Shown one piece after another: positions 16,323-24,100 of a stretch of 64,000 nucleotides of DNA. The first letter of the stretch is position 1. Each line of letters starts with the position of its first letter. Below the pieces are notes generated by a model. The model worked only from the letters and a program-made list of their open reading frames with translations. It did no database searches and was not told where the DNA came from. The stretch lies in assembly GCA_025454525.1 (NCBI GenBank), contig JALOOG010000002.1, forward strand, positions 30,423-94,422, written 5' to 3'. Both the position numbers and the translations under genes were made by a program. The DNA is from Anaerolineae bacterium. Lineage in GTDB: Bacteria > Chloroflexota > Anaerolineae > Aggregatilineales > Phototrophicaceae.

Positions 16323-17561
16323 ATGCGAAACACCATGATTCAAAATGTCGATCCGATGCTCTCTGTGTGGCGACTCGTAGAGCGCGTCGAAAAACGCAGC
16401 ACTATCCTTAATCATCGCCGTACCATGAACCTGATCAGTTACGAGATCGAAGATGTCACCTTGATCGATCACACCCCTACGCGCATCTTTTCCGGTTTCC
16501 AAGTTTTAAGCAAGTTTTTACCCCAACAAAAACGCTATCGCGAAATGGCCAAACACGCCGAGTCGATCTATGTGTTTGGCGTGCCAGACATCGACCCGCC
16601 CCCGATCCCGAATATCACCTATGTCGCATTGGATCGTCACGATAAACTCGCCAAAGAGTGGTTTTTAGTGTCGTATGGCCCCGGTTATGCCAGTGCCTTG
16701 GCCACTGAAGAATTAACCGATCTTTCCACTCCTGATGATCAACGCATCTTTAAAGGGTTATGGACGTTTGACCTCTCATTAGTGGCGATCCTAGACGAAT
16801 GGTTAGCCAATACCGTCAATGCCCAGATCATGAACCCGTTAGACGAAAACACCCACAATAATCCCTTACAAGTCCGCACCCTAAATAACACGATCAACCG
16901 GATGTTAGGGCGCATTCATCGCGAACAATCCCCACTGATCCGCGATGAACTCAAAACGTTGATCAAGACCGGCCTCTATCCATCGATCTTAAATTACACC
17001 GGTCAACCGCAACCGCCCCAAGATAGCCGTGAGCAGGAAGTTGTGATCCTCTTTACCGATCTTCGCAACTTCACCCAAATTTCCGAAACGATGGACTCGC
17101 GTCAATTGGTGGAACGGATCATCAACCCCTATTTGAGCATCGTCTCCCAGACGATCTATCAATATGGCGGCATGGTCGATAAATTTTTAGGCGATGGCGT
17201 GTTAGCCGTATTCGGGTTAGAGGGATCGCCGTCGGATGCAGTCAGGCAAGCGTTGGCCGCTTCACATGAGATCTTAAAACAATGCCTAGCGCGAGATATG
17301 CCGCCGATCGGGATCGGGATCGCGTCGGGCGTGGTCAGCATCGGGCGGATCGGATCGGAGGTGCGTCATGAGCAGACGGTGATCGGTGATGCGGTCAACA
17401 CCGCGCAACGCCTGAGCCAATTGGGGCATAATGACGCATGGCTATCCCACACGATCTATCGTTATGTACCCCATGATAAGCAACATCTGGTCGAATCACG
17501 CGGCAAAATTGAGCTAAAAGGCAAGTCTGAACCGCATCATGTCTATCGTTTAAGAGGATAG
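16323..17561 (+). CDS. DICT-domain class III adenylate cyclase
   Basis: 412-aa protein. The N terminus (about residues 30-165) matches the DICT sensory domain ('LISYEIEDVTLIDHTPTRIFSGFQ', 'YVFGVPDIDPPP', 'KEWFLVSYGPGYASAL'). The C-terminal class III cyclase domain (about 235-410) keeps the two metal Asp residues (FTDLRNF about 243, GDGVLAVFG about 287), the purine-specifying Lys (VDKFLGD) and Asp (TVIGDAVN) and the transition-state Asn/Arg (NTAQRL), so cAMP is the predicted product. No transmembrane segment is seen. A cNMP-binding protein is encoded convergently just downstream. Confidence 0.88.
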   Translation: MRNTMIQNVDPMLSVWRLVERVEKRSTILNHRRTMNLISYEIEDVTLIDHTPTRIFSGFQVLSKFLPQQKRYREMAKHAESIYVFGVPDIDPPPIPNITYVALDRHDKLAKEWFLVSYGPGYASALATEELTDLSTPDDQRIFKGLWTFDLSLVAILDEWLANTVNAQIMNPLDENTHNNPLQVRTLNNTINRMLGRIHREQSPLIRDELKTLIKTGLYPSILNYTGQPQPPQDSREQEVVILFTDLRNFTQISETMDSRQLVERIINPYLSIVSQTIYQYGGMVDKFLGDGVLAVFGLEGSPSDAVRQALAASHEILKQCLARDMPPIGIGIASGVVSIGRIGSEVRHEQTVIGDAVNTAQRLSQLGHNDAWLSHTIYRYVPHDKQHLVESRGKIELKGKSEPHHVYRLRG

Positions 17562-17562
17562 T

Positions 17563-17584
17563 CCCTTGCCCTAGTTGGCAAGGG
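17563..17584 (+). terminator. hairpin after the cyclase gene
   Basis: CCCTTGCC (17563-17570), loop CTAGTT, GGCAAGGG (17577-17584): a perfect 8-bp stem directly after the stop, without a clear T-run. Confidence 0.5.
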
Positions 17585-17612
17585 GCTTGATCCCCTCCCT
17601 AACGCTTGATCG

Positions 17613-17849
17613 TTAAGTGACTTTTTGGCTTTTCTTTTTGCTCTTTCGATCATCTTCGGTGACCGGTTTCACGGTTGCATGTAAAAATTGAAAATCATCA
17701 CGCGGCGGGATGATCTCATGCACTTCAACAATTTCAAAGGTCATCGGCCCAATCTTGACGTGTGCGCCCGGTTGCGGATAAACCTCCTCATTTTTGATCC
17801 CGCCCGGATATTCACCACCCTGCACCACATAACTCACTTTGTAGATCAT
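17613..17849 (-). CDS. small conserved-looking protein of unknown function
   Basis: 78-aa protein, mostly predicted beta strands, opening 'MIYKVSYVVQGGEYPGGIKN' and ending in a Lys/Ser-rich tail (KSKKKSQKVT). I do not recognise the family. AAAGGTGGTGAG lies directly before the ATG at 17849, a strong initiation signal. It lies 12 nt downstream of the cNMP-binding gene, so the two are almost certainly cotranscribed, which hints at a shared role in cyclic-nucleotide signalling. Confidence 0.65.
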   Translation of the reverse strand: MIYKVSYVVQGGEYPGGIKNEEVYPQPGAHVKIGPMTFEIVEVHEIIPPRDDFQFLHATVKPVTEDDRKSKKKSQKVT

Positions 17850-17861
17850 CGCTCACCACCT

Positions 17862-18314
17862 TTAGCTCTCAGACGGATCAAAATCACGATGACGGAGCTT
17901 AAACGAGAGATCTTGCGCTAAATTCCGCATCATCACATAGCCGATCGCGTTATCGCTCTGGCACAGTTGGGTAAAATCGTGGTGTGGGATGCTATAAACC
18001 ACCGTGTCATCATCCACCGCTACCACCGTAGCAGAACGCCTTCCGGCATCCACCAACGCCATCTCCCCCACCACTTGCCCCGCGCCTAAATAGACCGCCG
18101 CGTAACTTGTCCCGTCTTGATCACGCACGCGCACTTCCACTTGGCCATCGCGCACGATGTACATCTTATCGCCGACCTCATTCTGTTCAAATAACGCCGC
18201 GCCCGTGTGAAAGTGTTCTTCATAACAGATCTCAGCTAGGCTGTGTAATTGCTGTTCGGTTAATCCACGAAACAGCTCTACCCGTCTCATTACTTTGACC
18301 TTGATTGCGTCCAT
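17862..18314 (-). CDS. stand-alone cyclic nucleotide-binding domain protein
   Basis: 150-aa protein consisting of a single cNMP-binding domain: 'VELFRGLTEQQLHSLAEIC', 'ALFEQNEVGDKMYIVRDGQVEVRV' and the phosphate-binding cassette 'GEMALVDAGRRSATVVA', whose Glu and Arg are the ligand-contacting residues. There is no HTH, kinase or channel domain, so it must act through a partner. The ATG at 18314 (after GTG 18317) has AAGGA seven bases upstream. The convergent adenylate cyclase next door is an obvious source of ligand (inference). Confidence 0.85.
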   Translation of the reverse strand: MDAIKVKVMRRVELFRGLTEQQLHSLAEICYEEHFHTGAALFEQNEVGDKMYIVRDGQVEVRVRDQDGTSYAAVYLGAGQVVGEMALVDAGRRSATVVAVDDDTVVYSIPHHDFTQLCQSDNAIGYVMMRNLAQDLSFKLRHRDFDPSES

Positions 18315-18358
18315 CACGTTTTCCTTAGTCCATATCGATTTAAGCTAGATCGACTTCG

Positions 18359-18386
18359 TTGGGCCAGCTTTTAAATCTATTATAAT
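18359..18386 (+). promoter_or_regulatory. candidate promoter for hsp20-lon
   Basis: TTGGGC (18359-18364), a 16-bp spacer and TATAAT (18381-18386). I see no CIRCE element in 18318-18514, so heat control, if any, works by another route. Confidence 0.4.
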
Positions 18387-18514
18387 CTTTTTGCCAATTC
18401 TCATGACATCTTCACGCATTCAAGGGAGATCTAACACAGTTTTTACCCGATGCTGTTATTATGCTCTCTAAGAAGCATCTGGCATCATTCCTAAGCCGAA
18501 GGTAGGTCTGTGTT

Positions 18515-18901
18515 ATGACATGGCGCATGAATCGCAGTTTTACCCCGCCCACCGACATTATTGAACTTCCGGATCGACTCCGGGTGATGGTGGAAATTGC
18601 CGGGGTGCAACCCGATGATCTCAACTTGACCTTGTTAAATCGTGTATTGGTGATCAGTGGGACTCGTCGTCGTCCGCCGATCGAAGGACACAAGGCTTAT
18701 CATCAATTGGAGATCGGATTCGGTGAATTTCGGATCGAGATCCCCTTGCCGTGGTCAATTGAGCAGGAAGAAGTATTCGCTACCTATCATGATGGTTTTC
18801 TTCAAGTCGATTTACCTCGACGCGCTGAAACCCATATTTATCTTATTGAAACCGTGACAAACGCCGATTCTACAGAAGGACAATCTGATGGTCACCAGTG
18901 A
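18515..18901 (+). CDS. Hsp20/alpha-crystallin small heat shock protein
   Basis: 128-aa ATP-independent holdase chaperone. The alpha-crystallin domain spans about residues 12-105 ('[21 protein letters not shown]', 'LVISGTRR', '[18 protein letters not shown]', '[14 protein letters not shown]'). The usual C-terminal I-x-I anchor is only weakly seen as 'HIYLIE'. Its last 14 nt overlap the start of lon, so translation of the two is coupled; a holdase with a protease is a sensible proteostasis unit. Confidence 0.88.
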   Translation: MTWRMNRSFTPPTDIIELPDRLRVMVEIAGVQPDDLNLTLLNRVLVISGTRRRPPIEGHKAYHQLEIGFGEFRIEIPLPWSIEQEEVFATYHDGFLQVDLPRRAETHIYLIETVTNADSTEGQSDGHQ

Positions 18902-21404
18902 TAACAAACTTGAACTAACCGAAGCGCAGCGCGTGGATGTCACGATCAAAGATGATGAAGAACTTGAAAGCCCATCAGAGGAAACCGAGTATATCCCTGA
19001 TGAGTTGCCGATCTTGCCCTTGCGCGGGATCGTGGTGTTCCCCGGCATGACCATTCCGCTCACGGTGGCGCAACCCCGTAGCGTGAAATTGGTGGATGAT
19101 GTGGTCGCGGGCAATCGTTACGTAGGCTTATTTGCCTCCCGCGATGAGGAGATCGAAACGCCGCTCCCCAATGAAGTCCATACGATCGGCACATTAGCGA
19201 CGATTCATCGTTTATTCCGCGCACCAGATGGCACGATCCGCCTATTGGTGCAAGGGTTAACGCGGATCGAGATCGATCAATATCTCGCCACTGAACCCTA
19301 TCTTAAGGCGCGGGCGCGGCAATCCCCAGAACAGCTTGAAGAGTCGTTAGAGATCGAAGCGTTGGTGCGTAATATCATCGATCAATTCACGCGCTTGGCG
19401 GAACTTGTCCCGAACATCCCTAGCGAGTTGATCTCTGCCACGCTCAACCTTGAAGACCCGTTGAATCTGGTATACGCGATCGCCACTTACATGCGGATCG
19501 ATCAACAACAGGCCCAACACATCCTTCAGATCGACTCGTTGAGCGAAAAATTGCATACCCTGATGGGACTGCTCTCTAAAGAGTTAGAAGTGTTGGAATT
19601 GGGTCGGAAGATCCAACAAGACGCGCAAACCGAGATGGAAAAGACTCAGCGTGAGTATTTCTTGCGCGAACAGCTCAAAGCGATCCAACGTGAATTAGGC
19701 GAACTTGACGAACAGGCCGCCGAAGTGGAAGAATTTCGCCGTAAGATCGATCAATCCGGCCTCAGTCCAGAAGCGGAAAAAGAGGCCCGCCGTGAACTCG
19801 ATCGCCTCTCCAAGTTGCCCACGGCCGCGGCGGAATACGGGGTGATCCGTACTTATCTGGATTGGTTGACCGCGATCCCATGGGCGAATCGTACCCATGA
19901 CAACCTTGATATTTCCCGCGCCCGTCAAGTGTTAGATGAAGATCACTATGGGCTAGAAGATGTCAAAGAACGCATCTTAGAGTATTTGGCCGTTCGCAAA
20001 TTGCGCTTAGAACGCGCCGAACAACTCAACGCGCAAGTATCCACCGATTACGTGCGCCGTGAACGACAAGGCGCGATCTTGTGTTTTGTCGGGCCACCCG
20101 GAGTCGGCAAGACCTCGTTAGGCGCATCGATCGCCCGTGCGATGGAGCGTAAATTCATCCGCATGAGCCTAGGCGGGGTGCGCGATGAAGCTGAAATTCG
20201 CGGTTTCCGCCGCACCTACATCGGCGCGATGCCCGGCCGGATCATCCAGACGATCCGCCGCACCGAGACCCGTAATCCGGTGATCATGATGGATGAGATC
20301 GATAAATTGGGCCGCGATTTTCGCGGTGATCCCGCCGCCGCCCTGTTAGAGGTACTTGATCCCGAACAAAACACCGAATTTCGCGATCATTACCTTGATG
20401 TGGCCTTTGATCTCAGCGAAGTCCTGTTTATCACCACCGCGAACGAATTAGACACGATCCCCGGCCCGTTGTTGGATCGCATGGAGATCATCCGGATCAG
20501 TGGTTACACCGAACAGGAAAAAGTGGCGATCGCCAAACAGTATCTCGTGCCGCGTCAATTGCGTGAAAACGGCTTGATGAGTGATGAGATCGAATTTACC
20601 CGTGATGCGCTACAAGAGATCGTGCGTGATTACACCCGTGAGGCCGGAGTCCGTACTTTAGAACGCGAGATCGGCCGCGCCGCCCGTAAGATCGTCACTC
20701 GGATCGCCGAAGGCAAAACTGACAAAGTGACCATTGACGCAAAAACCGCCCGCGAATTGTTGGGCAACCCACGTTACGGCTATCGTGAGGAGATCGAAGA
20801 TCGCACCGATCAACCCGGCGTAGCGACCGGACTCGCTTGGACTCCGGTGGGTGGGGATGTGTTGTTTGTAGAAGCGACCAAGATGCCGGGTGGCAAAGGC
20901 TTTCAATACACCGGCAAATTAGGCGAGGTGATGCAAGAAAGCGCCCGGATCGCCTTGAGTTACATCCGCTCACGTTCCGAAGCATTGGGAGTCGATCCGG
21001 AATTTTACAACAACAGCGATATTCATCTGCATGTGCCGTCCGGGGCAGTGCCGAAAGACGGGCCATCGGCGGGGGTGACGATCGCTACGGCGTTAGCATC
21101 ACTCCTGACCGGCCGAGCGGTGCGAAGCAATATCGCCATGACTGGAGAGATCACCTTACGCGGTCAAGTCTTGCCCGTCGGTGGGATCAAGGACAAGATC
21201 TTAGCAGCCCACCGGATCGGGGTAGACACGGTGATCTTGCCGAAGAAAAATCAGCATGATCTGGACGATGTGCCGGAAGAAGTCCGTAGCGTGATGAAGT
21301 TCATCTTGGTGGATTCGGTCGATCAAGTGTTGGATCACGCTTTAGTCACCCTGAAGAAAAAATCCGGCAAAAAAGGTAAAGCAGCGGCTAACATCGCACA
21401 ATAA
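18888..21404 (+). CDS. lon: ATP-dependent protease Lon
   Basis: 838-aa LonA-type AAA+ protease that degrades misfolded and regulatory proteins. It has the N-terminal LON substrate domain ('[13 protein letters not shown]', about residues 43-245), Walker [10 protein letters not shown] (about 402-410), Walker B '[11 protein letters not shown]', and a C-terminal serine protease domain with the catalytic Ser in '[10 protein letters not shown]' (about 726) and Lys in 'GGIKDKI' (about 768). Length is normal. An acidic N-terminal extension of about 40 aa precedes the LON domain. AAGGA precedes the ATG inside the hsp20 3' end. Confidence 0.96.
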   Translation: MVTSDNKLELTEAQRVDVTIKDDEELESPSEETEYIPDELPILPLRGIVVFPGMTIPLTVAQPRSVKLVDDVVAGNRYVGLFASRDEEIETPLPNEVHTIGTLATIHRLFRAPDGTIRLLVQGLTRIEIDQYLATEPYLKARARQSPEQLEESLEIEALVRNIIDQFTRLAELVPNIPSELISATLNLEDPLNLVYAIATYMRIDQQQAQHILQIDSLSEKLHTLMGLLSKELEVLELGRKIQQDAQTEMEKTQREYFLREQLKAIQRELGELDEQAAEVEEFRRKIDQSGLSPEAEKEARRELDRLSKLPTAAAEYGVIRTYLDWLTAIPWANRTHDNLDISRARQVLDEDHYGLEDVKERILEYLAVRKLRLERAEQLNAQVSTDYVRRERQGAILCFVGPPGVGKTSLGASIARAMERKFIRMSLGGVRDEAEIRGFRRTYIGAMPGRIIQTIRRTETRNPVIMMDEIDKLGRDFRGDPAAALLEVLDPEQNTEFRDHYLDVAFDLSEVLFITTANELDTIPGPLLDRMEIIRISGYTEQEKVAIAKQYLVPRQLRENGLMSDEIEFTRDALQEIVRDYTREAGVRTLEREIGRAARKIVTRIAEGKTDKVTIDAKTARELLGNPRYGYREEIEDRTDQPGVATGLAWTPVGGDVLFVEATKMPGGKGFQYTGKLGEVMQESARIALSYIRSRSEALGVDPEFYNNSDIHLHVPSGAVPKDGPSAGVTIATALASLLTGRAVRSNIAMTGEITLRGQVLPVGGIKDKILAAHRIGVDTVILPKKNQHDLDDVPEEVRSVMKFILVDSVDQVLDHALVTLKKKSGKKGKAAANIAQ

Positions 21405-21412
21405 GGCTGTGT

Positions 21413-21444
21413 AAAGAGGCGTAACGGGTTGGTTATGCCTCTTT
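21413..21444 (+). terminator. terminator hairpin between lon and the SDR gene
   Basis: AAAGAGGCgTAAC (21413-21425) pairs with GTTAtGCCTCTTT (21432-21444). The right arm contains the last codons and stop of the convergent SDR gene, so the terminator is embedded in coding sequence. Confidence 0.6.
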
Positions 21445-22224
21445 CACTTCACGTTGTGCCTTTAGCCAAGTGTTCAACATAAATCGTGCGCCCAAAAACG
21501 CCCCATAACGCGAAAGCCAATAGATCAAACGGGCGCGCCATGTCGGTAACACCAAAAATTCCCGTTTTTCGATCCCGCGCAAGATCGCTTCGGCCACCAC
21601 TTCCGGCTTTCCTAACTCATTCAACGGGGAATCGACCCGTGCAAGGCGTGCTTTATTGGCCTCATTGCGATACAACGCGGTATCGGTGAAATACGGACAC
21701 ACCACCCCCACATAGACTCCGGTATCATGCAATTCGACGCGCAAGCCCTCACCAAAATTGAGGACTCCGGCCTTACTGGCAGCGTATGAATGAAATTCCG
21801 GTGGGCCATAAAACGCTGATACCGATGAGATCAACACCAATGCCCCGCCCGTTGGCCGTAAATGTTTGAGGGTGCTATGGGTGATCGTTAATGTCCCGAA
21901 TAGGTTGACCTCTAACACGCGCCGATGCTGCTCTAACGACATTTCATCAAACACGCCGCCCCGGGCGATGCCCGCGCTATGGATCACGCCGTCTAAACGC
22001 CCAAATTTAGCGATCAATTGTGTGACTCCACGTTGCACCGATTCAGGATGTGCCACGTCGATAATCTCGGTATAGGCACCAAGATCGCGTCCGGCATTTT
22101 CCAAGCATGTCGCATCCACATCCCAGATCGCCAATTGCGCGCCGCGTCTCTTGAGCGCTTGCGCGGTCGCTAAGCCGATCCCATTTGCCCCACCGGTGAT
22201 CAAATACACTTTATCTTGAAACAT
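21433..22224 (-). CDS. short-chain dehydrogenase/reductase
   Basis: 263-aa classical SDR. It has the cofactor motif TGGANGIG (residues 10-17), the 'D-V-A' adenine pocket, 'HSAGIARGG', the catalytic Ser in 'LVLISSVSAF', and Tyr-Lys in 'HSYAASKAG'. The C-terminal part with 'LPTWRARLIYWLSRYGAFLG' is hydrophobic and resembles membrane-associated SDRs acting on lipids or long-chain alcohols. The substrate is not deducible. A weak GAGG precedes the ATG. Confidence 0.82.
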   Translation of the reverse strand: MFQDKVYLITGGANGIGLATAQALKRRGAQLAIWDVDATCLENAGRDLGAYTEIIDVAHPESVQRGVTQLIAKFGRLDGVIHSAGIARGGVFDEMSLEQHRRVLEVNLFGTLTITHSTLKHLRPTGGALVLISSVSAFYGPPEFHSYAASKAGVLNFGEGLRVELHDTGVYVGVVCPYFTDTALYRNEANKARLARVDSPLNELGKPEVVAEAILRGIEKREFLVLPTWRARLIYWLSRYGAFLGARFMLNTWLKAQREVKEA

Positions 22225-22399
22225 GGCTACTGCGCCTCGGTTAAATCAATCGGTTGATCGAACATGATTAAATACCCTTGCTCATCATGCGGCACTAAGC
22301 TTGACGCACCTTCAGCATCATCCAAGGATTGCAATTTTTCACCGGATCCCACAAGGTCTCAAATCCGCATTCACACAATCCACTTGATGAATATAACGC
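22225..22399 (-). other. intergenic gap with two short overlapping reading frames
   Basis: Between SDR and glnA, minus-strand frames give MRLFALYSSSGLCECGFETL... (22411-22295, 38 aa, Cys-rich) and, in another frame, ...EKLQSLDDAEGASSLVPHDE... ending at TAG two bases before the SDR start. The first starts inside the glnA terminator hairpin. They could be a frameshifted remnant or chance frames; I cannot assign either. Confidence 0.2.
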
Positions 22400-22424
22400 A
22401 AAGAGGCGCATAATGCGCCCCTTT
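22400..22424 (-). terminator. terminator hairpin of glnA
   Basis: AAAG.GGCGCAT / ATGCGCC.CTTT (22400-22411 with 22413-22424) forms a near-perfect 12-bp palindrome 28 nt beyond the glnA stop. Confidence 0.6.
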
Positions 22425-22451
22425 AACCTCATCATTTTAATGGTTTCGTGC

Positions 22452-23885
22452 TTATGCGTCGAAGTACAGATTCATCTCATACGGGTGCGGCCGCATCGAC
22501 ACCACATCCGCCTCATTCACGCGCTTATAGGCAATATAGCCTTCAATATATTCCTTGGTGAACACGTCGCCTTTTAACAAGAAGTCGTGATCGGCTTCTA
22601 ACGCCGCTAACGCTTCATGCAGGCTACCGGGGACGGTCGCAGTCTTAACGTGACCTTCATACAGATCCACATCCACCGGATCGGGCGGGGTGATCTTATT
22701 CAACACGCCATCTAAGCCGGCCATCAACATCGCCGCGAACGCGAGGTACGGGTTGGCTGTGGGATCGGGCGCACGGAACTCAATGCGTTTCGCTTTCGGG
22801 TTATTGCTATACATCGGGATACGCACGGCCGCAGAGCGGTTACGTTTTGAGTAAACGAGGTTCACGGGTGCTTCATACCCCGGCACCAAACGGCGATAGC
22901 TATTGGTGGTCGGCGCACCGAACGCGAGGATCGCGGACGCATGTTTTAAGATCCCGCCGATGTAATAGATCGCCATGTCGCTTAATCCGGCGTAGCCATT
23001 GGCATCGAAAAACAGCGGTTTGCCGTCTTTCCATAAGCTTTGATGACAGTGCATCCCCGACCCGTTATCTCCAAACAACGGTTTTGGCATAAAGGTCGCG
23101 ATCAAGCCATTGGCCGCGGCCACATTCTTCACGATGTACTTGTACATCAACAGCTTATCGGCCATGGTCAACATCGTATCGAAGCGCATATCGATCTCCG
23201 CTTGCGCCGCGCCGCCCACCTCATGATGATGCACTTCAATGTCGATTCCGGCATTCATCATCGTGGCGACCATTTCCGAACGCACATCTTGAATCTTATC
23301 GTTCGGGGGGAGCGGGAAATAACCTTCTTTGATCCGGTTCAGATACGACATTTTTGGATCGGGCGATCCGGTATTCCAGAAAGCTTCATGCGAGTCGAGT
23401 TCATAGTAGCTGATATTCGGACCGTTGGTATAACGCACATTGGTGAATAAGAAAAATTCCGCTTCGGGCCCAAAATAGATCGTATCAGCCAATCCGGTCG
23501 ATTTTAAATACGCATCAGCGCGTTTCGTCACCCCACGCGGGTCATTGCTATAGGGTTCGCGGGTGATCGGGTCATACACATCACAGAGGAAGGTTAAGGT
23601 TTTGGCTTTGAAGAACGGATCGATCACCGCGGTGCTAAGATCCGCCATCAAGATCAAATCGGATTCGTTGATCGCTTGGAAACCGCGAATGCTTGATCCA
23701 TCAAACCCGAATCCATCTTCAAACGTACCTTCATTGACGGCCGCCAGCGGCATACTAAAGTGCTGCACGATGCCGCGGACATCCACGAAGCGCACATCAA
23801 TTTCTTGTACGCCGTTGGCTTTGGCCCAACTTAACAAGGCGGCGGGTGATTGTTTTGCACTATCCGGTAGGACAAATGACATCAT
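22452..23885 (-). CDS. glnA: glutamine synthetase type I
   Basis: 477-aa enzyme that condenses glutamate and ammonia with ATP. It has the GS beta-grasp domain ('EIDVRFVDVRGIVQHFSMP', about residues 24-42) and a catalytic domain with 'FGPEAEFFLF', 'HHHEVGGAAQAEID', 'FMPKPLFGDNGSGMHCHQSLW' and 'SKRNRSAAVRIP'. The Tyr at the usual adenylylation position is present but in 'DLYEGH' rather than NLYDLP, so adenylylation is uncertain. ATG 23885 has GGAG six bases upstream. Monocistronic, with its own promoter and terminator. Confidence 0.95.
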   Translation of the reverse strand: MMSFVLPDSAKQSPAALLSWAKANGVQEIDVRFVDVRGIVQHFSMPLAAVNEGTFEDGFGFDGSSIRGFQAINESDLILMADLSTAVIDPFFKAKTLTFLCDVYDPITREPYSNDPRGVTKRADAYLKSTGLADTIYFGPEAEFFLFTNVRYTNGPNISYYELDSHEAFWNTGSPDPKMSYLNRIKEGYFPLPPNDKIQDVRSEMVATMMNAGIDIEVHHHEVGGAAQAEIDMRFDTMLTMADKLLMYKYIVKNVAAANGLIATFMPKPLFGDNGSGMHCHQSLWKDGKPLFFDANGYAGLSDMAIYYIGGILKHASAILAFGAPTTNSYRRLVPGYEAPVNLVYSKRNRSAAVRIPMYSNNPKAKRIEFRAPDPTANPYLAFAAMLMAGLDGVLNKITPPDPVDVDLYEGHVKTATVPGSLHEALAALEADHDFLLKGDVFTKEYIEGYIAYKRVNEADVVSMRPHPYEMNLYFDA

Positions 23886-23947
23886 GACTCTCTCCGTGAG
23901 TATGCTGGCTTACTTGGTTAATCTGACTAAAATCAGTGTTAGAAACG

Positions 23948-23977
23948 ATTATAGGGGATTCACTACAGGGGTGTCGT
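23948..23977 (-). promoter_or_regulatory. predicted glnA promoter
   Basis: On the minus strand, ACGACA (23977-23972), an 18-bp spacer and a perfect TATAAT (23953-23948), about 63 bp before the glnA start. An imperfect palindrome CTGA-N6-TCAG at 23924-23937 sits just downstream of the expected start site. Confidence 0.5.
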
Positions 23978-24100
23978 GGTTTAAATTTCGCTAAATTATC
24001 CCTTACTTTACTGGTCAAAATCACCAAAGCCCCGTTTTTATTTGTTAAAAATGACCATAAACCCTCGTGATTTGTGGACAATGGCCCTATAATCCGCCCC

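Noticed and set aside
18318..18514. CIRCE heat-shock operator ahead of hsp20-lon
   Set aside because: No TTAGCACTC-N9-GAGTGCTAA-like sequence was found.
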